Source of the DNA: Bacteroidales bacterium
GTDB taxonomy: Bacteria; Bacteroidota; Bacteroidia; Bacteroidales; JAOZVK01
Assembly: GCA_029938185.1 (NCBI GenBank)
Contig: JAOZVK010000121.1
Coordinates: 1 to 12,045 of the forward strand
Length of the DNA: 12,045 bases
Direction of reading: 5' to 3'
Shown here: one piece after another, positions 1 through 7,442 of the stretch
Position numbering within the stretch: the first letter of the stretch is position 1
How the letters are laid out: the number at the start of each line of letters is the position of its first letter
Position numbers and translations under genes: made by a program
The notes under the pieces: model-generated
What the model was told of the DNA's origin: nothing
Databases searched by the model: none
The model's input: the letters and a program-made list of their open reading frames with translations, nothing else

Positions 1-78
1 GAAGTGATAGGAGATGAAACTTCAAAAAATGAAATGATTGAAGAATCAAACGAAAAAGTAGAACAAATCAAAGAATAA
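1..78 (+). CDS. C-terminal end of an unidentified protein (partial)
   Basis: The window opens inside a reading frame that gives 25 residues and ends at TAA (76-78). The tail is strongly charged and mainly acidic, with many Glu, Lys, Asn and Ser residues (ending EKVEQIKE), as in a disordered or coiled C-terminal extension. The other two forward frames do not give a comparable tail. The product cannot be named from this fragment. No clear terminator hairpin follows the stop codon. Confidence 0.5.
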   Translation, partial: EVIGDETSKNEMIEESNEKVEQIKE

Positions 79-167
79 AGGATACTCCTATAAACTCAGT
101 TTTTAAGACTTTTTTGTAAATTTTCAAACATGTTGTAAGAAGCTATAAAACAAGAATTATACTTTAA

Positions 168-313
168 ATGGTACAATTATTCAATGGTACAATTATTCAA
201 TGGTACAATTATTCAATGGTACAATGGTACAATGGTACAATGGTACAATGGTACAATGGTACAATGGTACAATGATACAATGATACAATGATACAATGAT
301 ACGATGGTACAAT
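168..313. repeat. 8-bp tandem array (atggtaca / atgataca units)
   Basis: From 168 to 311 there are exactly 18 units of 8 bp. The first six form three 16-bp pairs (atggtaca followed by attattca). Then come seven atggtaca units (216-271), three atgataca units, one atgatacg and a final atggtaca, followed by a partial unit. The ordered blocks of variants suggest growth by local unit duplication. The array lies in a non-coding gap upstream of the RelA/SpoT homologue. The unit atgataca also occurs in the array next to xerD. Confidence 0.95.
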
Positions 314-370
314 ACTTTGATTAATAAAGGTTTTTAAAAGTGTAAAGTTAATATGAAACATGCCCATTTT

Positions 371-409
371 GGCTACCTGTCGGAAGTTGGATAGTCTTGT
401 TTTTCAAGT
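371..409 (+). repeat. Short dispersed repeat family 2, copy 1
   Basis: This 39-bp stretch begins ggctacctgtcggaagttgg and matches 11993-12031 with five mismatches and no gaps. A shorter inverted copy sits at 4471-4495. The invariant parts are ggctacc, then six variable bases, then aagttgga. No transposase is nearby, so it is a dispersed intergenic repeat of unknown mobility. Confidence 0.75.
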
Positions 410-465
410 TAATTATAGAGTTAAAGTAAAGATTAGCAAAACTTTGCAAAACTTTGCGGTTAAAA

Positions 466-498
466 GCGGCTAACTTAAAACTCTGGTAGCCGCATTTT
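466..498. terminator. Possible bidirectional terminator hairpin
   Basis: A perfect 7-bp GC-rich stem (gcggcta 466-472, tagccgc 487-493) encloses a 14-base loop. It is followed by ATTTTTC on the + strand and preceded by a run that reads as CTTTTA on the - strand. This is the shape of a weak intrinsic terminator. It stands nearly 390 bases past the end of the upstream gene and about 70 bases before the RelA/SpoT homologue, so its client transcript is unclear. Just before it, 435-457 carries the short direct repeat gcaaaactttgc. Confidence 0.3.
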
Positions 499-567
499 TC
501 ATGTACCTTTTGCAATGTAATTAAATCGAAAACCAAATCTTTTTATATAATATAAACAGCTATAATA

Positions 568-2775
568 ATGACTGAATTTAAAATAGATGATATTGTACAA
601 AGACGTTTTCATGATTTGTTAATGCTTAGTAAATGTTGCCAAAATCCACAAATTAGAGAAGAAATTGTGAGTGCTTTTCGGTTTTCAGAAAAAGCTTATG
701 GAAATATTAAACGTAAATCGGGCAAACCCTATATAATTCACCCAATAAGCGTAGCAATAATAGCCGTAAAACGAATGGGCTTGGATTCAAAGGAGGTTAT
801 TATATCTGCTTTTTGTCATGATGTTGTTGAAGATACAGATTATACTATTGAAGATATTGAGAAATTATTTGGAAAAGAAGTATCATATTTAGTCAACGGA
901 TTAACTAAAATTGAAAATAAAAACGAAACTTTATCAACTCTACAACTTAAAACATTTAAACATATTTTATCGACATTACCTATTGATTATAGGGTTGTTA
1001 TGCTAAAAATAGCAGATAGACTAAACAATATGCAAACTATGGATGTAATGTCGCAAGGAAGTCAACAAAGAAACTCGGCAGAAACTCTATATATTTATGC
1101 TCCATTGGCACATAGACTTGGTTTTTATAATATTAAAAAAGAACTTGAAAATCTTGGATTAAAATACCATAATCCCAAAAAATATATAAAACTTAAAGTT
1201 TTAGCTGAAGAGAAAAAAAAAGAAATATTACCAGTTTTCAAAGAGTTTAGAAATTATATTAAACACAAATTAAAAAAATATGAAATTAGAGCAACAGTAC
1301 TATTGCGTAGTAAATCGTTGTATTCTACACAACAAAAATCCTTAGAAAAAAATATTTCATTTAATAAACTTTATAACCAATACTCTTTTAGAATAATTTT
1401 TCGTAACAAAAATCCATATACCGAAAGACAATTATCATATATGATATATGCTTCAATTACAGAAAAATACCGACCAAGAACAGATAAAATACGAGATTGG
1501 ATAAGCATACCAAGAGCAAATGATTTTGAAGGTCTAATAGCTCCTGTTATTTTATGTAATGGCAAACTTACCGAAATACAAATATTAAGCGAAAGAATGC
1601 ACGAAATATCTGTTAAAGGATTTGCAGCAGTAAAAAATTATAACAAAGAAAGTACAAGTCAAATAAAGGTGTGGATTGATAGAATTCAATCTCAGCTAAA
1701 TTCAAACACAAAAAGTGCAGTACAGTTTCTCGAAGATTTTCGTTTAAATCTGTTCTCATCAGATATTTATGCGTTTACTCCAAAATCTGATTTTAGAGTT
1801 TTACCAATATATTCAACAATTCTTGATTTTGCCTTCGAAATACATAGCGAATTGGGATACAAATGCATGGGAGCAATCATAAATAATACCGATCAGGTAG
1901 ACATGAGCTTCCACGTAAAAAATGGTGATATTATTGAAATAATAACATCTGATTTGGTAGAACCCGATATAGCTTGGCTTGATATAGTTAGAACTGGAAA
2001 AGCTAAAAGATATATTGAAGAATATTTTAAAAAACAAAGAAGTAAAAATATTATAAAAGGTGAAGAAATATTAAAAATTATTTTTGAAGAATTACAAATA
2101 ATACCAGAAAAACAATTAAAACAAAAGGAAAAGATTCAAAAAGATTTGAATCTAAAAAAAGCAAGTGATGTATATGAAACCATTGGAAAAGGTAAAATTA
2201 TAAAAGAAGACATTATTCGTATAATAAATTCTTCAATTGGAAGATTGATTGAATATGCCAAAATAATTAGCTCTATAAACCTAAAAAGGAATGATACCAA
2301 TAACATAGCCGATAAATCGTATGTCGTTTTGAACAAAGAAACAGAATTAGAGACTGAACTTGCTGATTGTTGCCGTCCAATACCCGGCGATAAAATTATG
2401 GCATTTAAAGATGATGATAAAATAGTTGTTCATAGAGACCATTGTTTCAATGCATTAGAAATGATATCGACTATGAATAACCTACAAGTTCATGTAGAAT
2501 GGTCATCAGATAATGTTAGCTCTTTTGTTATATCTCTAAGAATTAGTGGAGTTGATAGGGGAGGATTAATTTTTGATATTACTAACCTTATTTTTAATGA
2601 GTTACATGTAAATATGAAGTCAATTAATTTTAGTGTTAAAGATGCTATTTATGAAGGAATAATAAAACTTTATTTTCAGCATATTAATGATTTAAATCTT
2701 TTGATAAAAAAACTACGTAAAATACATGGAGTACAAAAAGTTGAAAGAATAAAAAATGATTTTAATGATTTATAA
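568..2775 (+). CDS. spoT: RelA/SpoT homologue (ppGpp hydrolase, synthetase centre degenerate)
   Basis: This 735-residue protein has the full long-RSH layout and controls the stringent-response alarmone (p)ppGpp in the cytosol. The N-terminal HD hydrolase (about residues 30-190) keeps H58, the HDxxED motif (H84, D85, E88, D89) and the ADR motif (D150, R151, N154), followed by AHRLG (181-185). The synthetase region (about 240-360) is recognisable by RSKSLYS and EIQI (E336). However, the usual YQSLHT motif reads FEGLIA (320-325), the usual catalytic Asp before the FRII strand appears to be Asn (N270), and EIQIRT reads EIQILS. TGS (about 400-461), a zinc-finger-like segment with ELADCCRPIPGD (597-608) and a C-terminal ACT domain (about 652-728) follow. 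Established family knowledge makes these changes likely to abolish synthesis, so it is probably a hydrolase. A separate synthetase would be expected elsewhere. The ATG at 568 fits the family length. The xerD gene is convergent. Confidence 0.93.
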   Translation: MTEFKIDDIVQRRFHDLLMLSKCCQNPQIREEIVSAFRFSEKAYGNIKRKSGKPYIIHPISVAIIAVKRMGLDSKEVIISAFCHDVVEDTDYTIEDIEKLFGKEVSYLVNGLTKIENKNETLSTLQLKTFKHILSTLPIDYRVVMLKIADRLNNMQTMDVMSQGSQQRNSAETLYIYAPLAHRLGFYNIKKELENLGLKYHNPKKYIKLKVLAEEKKKEILPVFKEFRNYIKHKLKKYEIRATVLLRSKSLYSTQQKSLEKNISFNKLYNQYSFRIIFRNKNPYTERQLSYMIYASITEKYRPRTDKIRDWISIPRANDFEGLIAPVILCNGKLTEIQILSERMHEISVKGFAAVKNYNKESTSQIKVWIDRIQSQLNSNTKSAVQFLEDFRLNLFSSDIYAFTPKSDFRVLPIYSTILDFAFEIHSELGYKCMGAIINNTDQVDMSFHVKNGDIIEIITSDLVEPDIAWLDIVRTGKAKRYIEEYFKKQRSKNIIKGEEILKIIFEELQIIPEKQLKQKEKIQKDLNLKKASDVYETIGKGKIIKEDIIRIINSSIGRLIEYAKIISSINLKRNDTNNIADKSYVVLNKETELETELADCCRPIPGDKIMAFKDDDKIVVHRDHCFNALEMISTMNNLQVHVEWSSDNVSSFVISLRISGVDRGGLIFDITNLIFNELHVNMKSINFSVKDAIYEGIIKLYFQHINDLNLLIKKLRKIHGVQKVERIKNDFNDL

Positions 2776-2785
2776 TTTTCATATT

Positions 2786-2810
2786 AAGGTCTTCGATGTA
2801 AGTTCTCAAT
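2786..2810 (+). repeat. Partial repeat-family-1 end, inverted relative to 2959-2981
   Basis: The sequence aaggtcttcga (2786-2796) is the conserved terminus of repeat family 1, and taagttctcaat (2799-2810) is the sequence that flanks that terminus at 2970-2981. Both are present as exact inverted copies (tcgaagacctt 2959-2969; attgagaactta 2970-2981), but in the order X-Y...X'-Y' rather than as a simple nested palindrome. It lies 11 bases after the RelA/SpoT homologue stop codon. It may be a broken or rearranged second copy. Confidence 0.6.
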
Positions 2811-2866
2811 AGTTAAGGTGTAAATCAATTAGTAATTCGTAGTTTATAATTCGTCAGTTCCTAACT

Positions 2867-2969
2867 AAGTACTATTGCAAAAGTTTTTCGACATTTACTT
2901 ATTCGTAACATTTTGATTAAGTTGTTTTTATATTAATGCGTAAGCAACTATAAATAGGTCGAAGACCTT
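2867..2969 (-). repeat. Dispersed repeat family 1, copy D
   Basis: Read on the minus strand, this begins aaggtcttcgacctattta, continues through gcttacgcatt and ends with gaaaaacttttgc. That is the same order of conserved blocks as the copies at 4005, 8684 and 9114-9216. The middle is diverged. It lies in the 235-bp gap between the convergent RelA/SpoT homologue and xerD genes. Confidence 0.75.
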
Positions 2970-3010
2970 ATTGAGAACTTACGTAAGCAGTGTAAAAAGG
3001 CTTGATGAGC

Positions 3011-3919
3011 CTAAAAGTTTTTCAAAGAACGTGGATGACAATCTGTAACAATCTGTTTTAAATAGGCTGTATCCAAATGAGTATATATTTCTGTTGTTAT
3101 TATTGATTCATGTCCAAGCATTTCTTGAATAGCTCGCAAATCGGCACCGCCTTCCATCATGTGAGTTGCAAAAGAATGTCTAAAAGTATGTGGGCTAACA
3201 TTTATTTTTATTTCAGTAAGTTTTACCAATTCTTTAACAATTGTAAATATCATTACTCTGGTTAATTTTCTACCTCTGCGATTAAGAAATAATATGTCGC
3301 TAAATTCAGCTTTGATTTTTAATGTGTTTCTATAGTTATTTTTATAATAATCAATTTCATCAATTGCTTTTTGACTGATAGGTATCAGCCTTTCTTTTTT
3401 TCCTTTACCACTGACTTTTATAAAGCCTAAATCAAAATGTAAATTGCTTATTTTTAAATTAACAAGTTCCGAAACGCGAAGTCCACAACTATATAAAGTT
3501 TCAATAATCGCTTTGTTTCTATGTCCTTCGGCTTTGCTTAAATCTATTGCGGCTTCAATTTGGTCAATTTCATGAATATTTAAAACTTCTGGAAGTTTTC
3601 TTCCAATTCTTGGAGCTTCCAACAAATCAGAGGGGTTTTCAGTAATAATATCTTCAAAAATCAAAAATTTAAAAAAAGCCTTTAAACCCGATACAACTCT
3701 TGCTTGACTTCTGGTACTCATACCCATTTCATTCAACCATTTAATAAATTCAGAAAGGTGATTGAGTTCAATTAAATCAACAGTAATATCCTTGTATTTG
3801 AGTTCACAAAAATTAACAAAATGCTTTATATCTCTCGAATAAGATTCAATAGTATTATGTGAAAGCGATTTTTCTAATTTTAAAAATATAATAAATTCTT
3901 CTATAAGTTCTTTCCACAT
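3011..3919 (-). CDS. xerD: XerC/XerD-type site-specific tyrosine recombinase
   Basis: This 302-residue protein would resolve chromosome dimers at dif by DNA strand exchange. The N-terminal SAM-like core-binding domain (about residues 1-95) begins MWKELIEEFI and contains LSHNTIESYSRD. The C-terminal catalytic domain has the complete active set: R148 (CGLRVSEL), K172 (GKGKKERLIP), H244 and R247 (HTFRHSFATH), H270 (LGHESI) and the nucleophile Y279. The tail HPRS is typical of XerD. The ATG at 3919 is preferred because it gives the usual family N-terminus. The frame also opens upstream from a TTG at 3967, but those 16 extra codons translate a tandem repeat and are not expected to be protein. Many Bacteroidota carry several such integrases, so XerC or a lone Xer is possible. 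The next gene upstream on this strand is over 560 bp away. Confidence 0.92.
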   Translation of the reverse strand: MWKELIEEFIIFLKLEKSLSHNTIESYSRDIKHFVNFCELKYKDITVDLIELNHLSEFIKWLNEMGMSTRSQARVVSGLKAFFKFLIFEDIITENPSDLLEAPRIGRKLPEVLNIHEIDQIEAAIDLSKAEGHRNKAIIETLYSCGLRVSELVNLKISNLHFDLGFIKVSGKGKKERLIPISQKAIDEIDYYKNNYRNTLKIKAEFSDILFLNRRGRKLTRVMIFTIVKELVKLTEIKINVSPHTFRHSFATHMMEGGADLRAIQEMLGHESIITTEIYTHLDTAYLKQIVTDCHPRSLKNF

Positions 3920-3926
3920 TTTATAA

Positions 3927-3966
3927 ATGATATGATGATATGATGATATGATGATATGATGATACA
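3927..3966. repeat. 8-bp tandem array in the xerD 5' region
   Basis: Five units of 8 bp occupy 3927-3966: four atgatatg and one atgataca. The array begins only 7 bases upstream of the xerD ATG (3917-3919), where a ribosome binding site and leader would lie. The last unit is identical to units in the array at 272-295. Changes in unit number would alter leader length in steps not divisible by three. Confidence 0.93.
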
Positions 3967-4004
3967 ATTATATATAGTAAATTAAAAAGAAAATATTTAC
4001 TTTT

Positions 4005-4107
4005 AAGGTCTTCGACTTATTTAATGTGGCTTACACATTCTACTAATATTCTAACAATAAGTAATCTAACAAAATATAAATATTGAAAAACATTTGTAAG
4101 ACTATTT
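4005..4107 (+). repeat. Dispersed repeat family 1, copy C
   Basis: The first 30 bases (from aaggtcttcgac to gtggcttac) are identical to the inverted copy ending at 9216. Later blocks (acaaaatataaatattgaaaaac, here named only by position 4069-4091, and ttgtaagacta) align more loosely. It lies upstream of xerD, about 40 bases beyond the tandem array. Confidence 0.85.
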
Positions 4108-4470
4108 ATACTTAGAACTGTTGTGAATTTAACTTTGACAAAGTTTAAAACTTTGTCAAAGTTGGAGTTAATTAGTTTAAAATGTAAGTTTATAACCGTT
4201 TAAGTAGGTCGATATATAAAAACAACACTTTTGTTTTTTTTATTATGCTGTTTATCAAGCGTAAGCAAAATTGTTAATTATCCATTGTTCATTGTTAATT
4301 ACTTACAGTATATATGTCAGCTTGTTATTTACAAATAGCTACTGACAATATAATAAATTGCGGTGCTTGTGATAAATTTGGATATTTTGCAAGCTAATAT
4401 CTTTAAATTAATAAATTCAGATGGAGCTAAATTTGTTTTGCCAAATGGCATTATCTGCCGAGTGCAGTAA
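4108..4470. other. Non-coding gap between xerD and the dehydrogenase
   Basis: No supported gene was found here. The gap holds the perfect hairpin at 4131-4163, a T-rich run (4232-4241), a low-complexity stretch of near-repeats such as attgttaattatccattgtt around 4270-4302, and a weak inverted pair (tgtcag / ctgaca, about 4315-4347). TAnnTTTG-like boxes at 4373-4380 and 4428-4435 point away from any gene and are expected by chance in such AT-rich DNA. Confidence 0.6.
4131..4163. repeat. Perfect 15-bp inverted repeat (hairpin)
   Basis: The arms aactttgacaaagtt (4131-4145) and aactttgtcaaagtt (4149-4163) are exact reverse complements, separated by only taa. Each arm is itself partly self-complementary. 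There is no adjacent T-run typical of an intrinsic terminator. It stands alone, over 200 bases from either neighbouring gene. Confidence 0.9.
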
Positions 4471-4495
4471 GCTATCCAACTTTAGGTGGGTAGCC
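4471..4495 (-). repeat. Short dispersed repeat family 2, copy 2 (overlaps gene end)
   Basis: On the minus strand this reads ggctacc, six variable bases, then aagttggatag, matching copy 1 at 18 positions with the same spacing. The last codons and TAA stop (4482-4484) of the dehydrogenase gene fall inside it, so the protein's final Leu-Pro-Thr is encoded by the repeat. Confidence 0.6.
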
Positions 4496-7421
4496 CAAGC
4501 AAAGCTTCAAATAATATTTCAACAGGATGTTTTGCTTCTCTATTTGTGCCATCTTTTATTTGATGCCTACAACTTGTGCCGTTTGCTGCAATTATTGTAT
4601 CACTGTGAGAATGAAAAACTGCTGGAAATAAAACCAACTCACCAATTTTCATTGACAAATCATAATGCTCTTTTTCAAAACCAAAAGAACCTGCCATTCC
4701 ACAACAACCCGAAGGTATTTCGTTTGCAGAATAATTTTCAGGAAAATTCAATATAGTTAATGTATCTTTGGTCGAAGCAATAGCTTTTTGCTGACAATGA
4801 CCATGAAGTAATATATTTCTTTTTTTATCAGTAAATTGATTTTTATTAATATTTCCTCGTTCAATTTCTTTTGCCAAAAATTCGTCAATAAGATATGTAT
4901 TATTTGCAAGTTCCACAGCATCTTTTTTTAATTTTTTATTAGCCAAATCTATATATTCGTCTCTTATTGTCAAAATTGCGGATGGTTCAATTCCTACTAA
5001 TGGTTTATTTGCTGTTATCTTGTCTTTGAGTAGTACTATATTTTTATTAACAATTTTTCTTGCTTTTTTTAGTAGTCCTTTCGACAAATATGTCCTTCCA
5101 CTTTCCTTATGTTTAGTTATTGAAACTTTATAGTTTAATTTTTGTAATAATCTTATTGTTTTTACACCTATTTCTACATCATTAAAATTTGTAAACTCAT
5201 CAATAAAAAGGAATACTTCTTTATCCGATTCTATATTATTTAATTTTGCAAATTGTTTTCTAAGTGTATTTTCTGATAGTTTTGGTAATTTACGTTTTGT
5301 TTCAAATCCAAGCATTTTCATAATAGTAGATGAAAACGTTTTATTAGTCATAAAAAAGTTACTAATTTTAGGTGCTATACTCAATATTCTATTTAGTTTT
5401 GTTATATTAGCAATTAATCTTGACCTTAGTTTAACACCATGAATATTATAGTAATGCTGCATAAACTCTGCCTTTAGTTTAGTCATATCAATACCCGATG
5501 GGCATTCTGATTTACAAGCTTTGCATGACAGACACAAATCCAAGATATTATAAAGTTCCTTACTATCAAAAGGATTCTTTAAATTATTGTTAGAGAGTAC
5601 TTCTCTTAGCATATTGGCACGAGCACGAGTAGTATTTTTTTCATTTTTACTTGCCATAAACGATGGACACATTGTGCCACCAATAATTGCACTTTTTCTA
5701 CAATCTCCCGAACCATTACATTTTTCGATAGCTCTAACAAGTCCTTTTGTTTCAGAAAAATCAAAATATGTGTCATATTCTTTTGTTTCCTGTCCAGCTT
5801 TGTATCTTAGGAAAGTGTTCATACTTGGTGTATCAACTATTTTGGCAGGATTAAATATATTTTTAGGATCCCAAGTTTGTTTTATATTTTTTATTAAAGC
5901 ATAATTATTTTCTCCAAGCATATATTTTATAAACTCCCCTCGTAAACGACCATCGCCATGTTCGCCACTTAAAGAGCCATTATATTTTTTTACAAGTTTT
6001 GCTGTTTCAAAAGCAATTTTATGAAAAAGCTCAACATCTTTTTTGTCTTTAAGATTTAGCATAGGGCGCAAGTGAAGCTCGCCAGTTGCAATATGTGCAT
6101 GATAAACACAATTTAAATTATATTTGTTTAATATTTTTTTAAACTCCGAAATATAAGTTGGTAATTTATCAACAGCTATTGCAGTATCTTCCACCACACT
6201 AACAGGTTTGGCATCACCCTTAATATTTGATAAAACACCAAGTCCTGCTTTGCGCAAATTCCATACTTTTTTAATTTCATTTCCATAAATAATAGGAAAA
6301 TGGTAGCCAAAACCTTGTTTTTTAATTTCTTGTTCAAGTTTTGTTGCAATAGAATTAATTTCATCTAAAGTTTCACAATAAAACTCAATCATAAGTATTG
6401 CTTCTGGTTCACCTTTTATGAAAAATCTATTTTTATTTTGTAGAATATTATCTTTTGTGCAATCTAATATATTTTTGTCCATTAACTCAATTGCTGCTGG
6501 TTTAAATCGGAGTGCTATAAGATTAGCCTGCAAAGCATTTTCTAAAGAATTAAAATGAACAGCAATTAGTGCTTTTTCTTTTGGTGGTAGTGGTATTAGA
6601 TTAAGTTTTATTTCTGTTATAAAAGCCAATGTTCCTTCGGAACCTGCTATCAATTTGCTGAAATTAAAAGGAATATTGCAATCAGAAAAAATTTCAGTAT
6701 CAAGTAATTTATCTAAAGCATATGCATTATTTCTGCGTGGTATTTCTTTATCGGGATATTCTTTTAAAATTTCTTTTTTATTAAAATCATTAGATAAAAT
6801 ATTATATATATTTTGATATATTTTATTTTTTAAAGCAGAGCCTTTGCATTTTTCTTTAAATTCATTTTTTGAAACATCACTAAATTCAGCTTCACTTCCA
6901 TCGCTCAATATTACTTTTACTGCAATAGTATGGTCTCTGGTGCTTCCATAAATTAGTGAATGTAAGCCACATGCATTGTTACCCAACATTCCTCCAATTG
7001 TACAGCGATTTGCTGTAGATGTTTCGGGTCCAAATAGTAAGTCAAATTGATTTAAGTAAATATTTAATTCTTCCAACACTACACCCGGTTGCACTTTTAT
7101 CCATTTTTCTTTAATATTAAGTTCACCGATTCTATTCATATATTTTGACACATCAACAACTAACCCATTACCAACTACTTGTCCAGCAAGTGATGTTCCT
7201 GCAGCTCGTGGAATCAATGGAATATTGTTTTTATCAGCAAATATAACAATTTGTTTTATATCATTAGCATTCAATGGAAAGACTACTGCTAATGGAGTTT
7301 CTTTATATACAGATGCATCAGTTGAATAAATTGTTCTATATGTGAAATCATTAAAAATATTACCTAATATAAGCTTGTTTAATTCTTTTAGTTTTATGTT
7401 ACTTAAACTATGTTTTTCCAT
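4482..7421 (-). CDS. FAD-linked and Fe-S 2-hydroxyacid dehydrogenase (GlcD/YdiJ-like fusion)
   Basis: This 979-residue fusion would oxidise a D-2-hydroxy acid and pass electrons through iron-sulfur clusters to an acceptor. The FAD-binding PCMH domain spans about residues 40-280, with PRAAGTSLAGQ (71-81) and IGGMLGNNACG (142-152). The FAD-oxidase C-terminal domain runs to about 530, with HAH (441-443), EHGDGR (487-492) and WDPKNIFNP (517-525). The ferredoxin-like part has C568, C574, C585-P and the second motif C630, C633, C636, C640-P. The C-terminal heterodisulfide-reductase-like CCG region has HGHCQ (873-877), GCCG (905-908) and C951. Layout and length resemble YdiJ-type D-2-hydroxyglutarate dehydrogenase and D-lactate dehydrogenase; the substrate cannot be set from sequence. 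There is no signal peptide or membrane helix, so it is probably peripheral at the inner membrane. The start lies 21 bases after the CHASE2 gene stop, suggesting co-transcription. Confidence 0.92.
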   Translation of the reverse strand: MEKHSLSNIKLKELNKLILGNIFNDFTYRTIYSTDASVYKETPLAVVFPLNANDIKQIVIFADKNNIPLIPRAAGTSLAGQVVGNGLVVDVSKYMNRIGELNIKEKWIKVQPGVVLEELNIYLNQFDLLFGPETSTANRCTIGGMLGNNACGLHSLIYGSTRDHTIAVKVILSDGSEAEFSDVSKNEFKEKCKGSALKNKIYQNIYNILSNDFNKKEILKEYPDKEIPRRNNAYALDKLLDTEIFSDCNIPFNFSKLIAGSEGTLAFITEIKLNLIPLPPKEKALIAVHFNSLENALQANLIALRFKPAAIELMDKNILDCTKDNILQNKNRFFIKGEPEAILMIEFYCETLDEINSIATKLEQEIKKQGFGYHFPIIYGNEIKKVWNLRKAGLGVLSNIKGDAKPVSVVEDTAIAVDKLPTYISEFKKILNKYNLNCVYHAHIATGELHLRPMLNLKDKKDVELFHKIAFETAKLVKKYNGSLSGEHGDGRLRGEFIKYMLGENNYALIKNIKQTWDPKNIFNPAKIVDTPSMNTFLRYKAGQETKEYDTYFDFSETKGLVRAIEKCNGSGDCRKSAIIGGTMCPSFMASKNEKNTTRARANMLREVLSNNNLKNPFDSKELYNILDLCLSCKACKSECPSGIDMTKLKAEFMQHYYNIHGVKLRSRLIANITKLNRILSIAPKISNFFMTNKTFSSTIMKMLGFETKRKLPKLSENTLRKQFAKLNNIESDKEVFLFIDEFTNFNDVEIGVKTIRLLQKLNYKVSITKHKESGRTYLSKGLLKKARKIVNKNIVLLKDKITANKPLVGIEPSAILTIRDEYIDLANKKLKKDAVELANNTYLIDEFLAKEIERGNINKNQFTDKKRNILLHGHCQQKAIASTKDTLTILNFPENYSANEIPSGCCGMAGSFGFEKEHYDLSMKIGELVLFPAVFHSHSDTIIAANGTSCRHQIKDGTNREAKHPVEILFEALLGLPT

Positions 7422-7442
7422 ATTTTAAAAAATATTTGCCTT

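Noticed and set aside
168..313. CRISPR array
   Set aside because: The units are 8 bp with no unique spacers and no cas genes; it is a simple tandem repeat.
348..536. 62-codon minus-strand frame before the RelA/SpoT homologue
   Set aside because: It spans repeat family 2 copy 1 and the 466-493 hairpin, and has no recognisable domain; it looks like chance in non-coding DNA.
3920..3967. 16-residue N-terminal extension of xerD from TTG at 3967
   Set aside because: The extension is a translation of the 8-bp array, and the ATG at 3919 gives the normal family N-terminus.
4196..4275. A further copy of repeat family 1
   Set aside because: Only gcgtaagcaa and taggtcga match, in the wrong order and spacing; too weak to count.
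4373..4435. Two TAnnTTTG promoter-like boxes on the plus strand
   Set aside because: They face away from any gene, and about ten such boxes per strand are expected by chance at this base composition.
4421..4756. 111-codon plus-strand frame
   Set aside because: It lies mostly antisense to the well-supported C-terminal part of the dehydrogenase, and its composition is that of a shadow frame.
5587..5904. 105-codon plus-strand frame
   Set aside because: It is wholly antisense to the iron-sulfur region of the dehydrogenase, whose Cys motifs are clearly coding.
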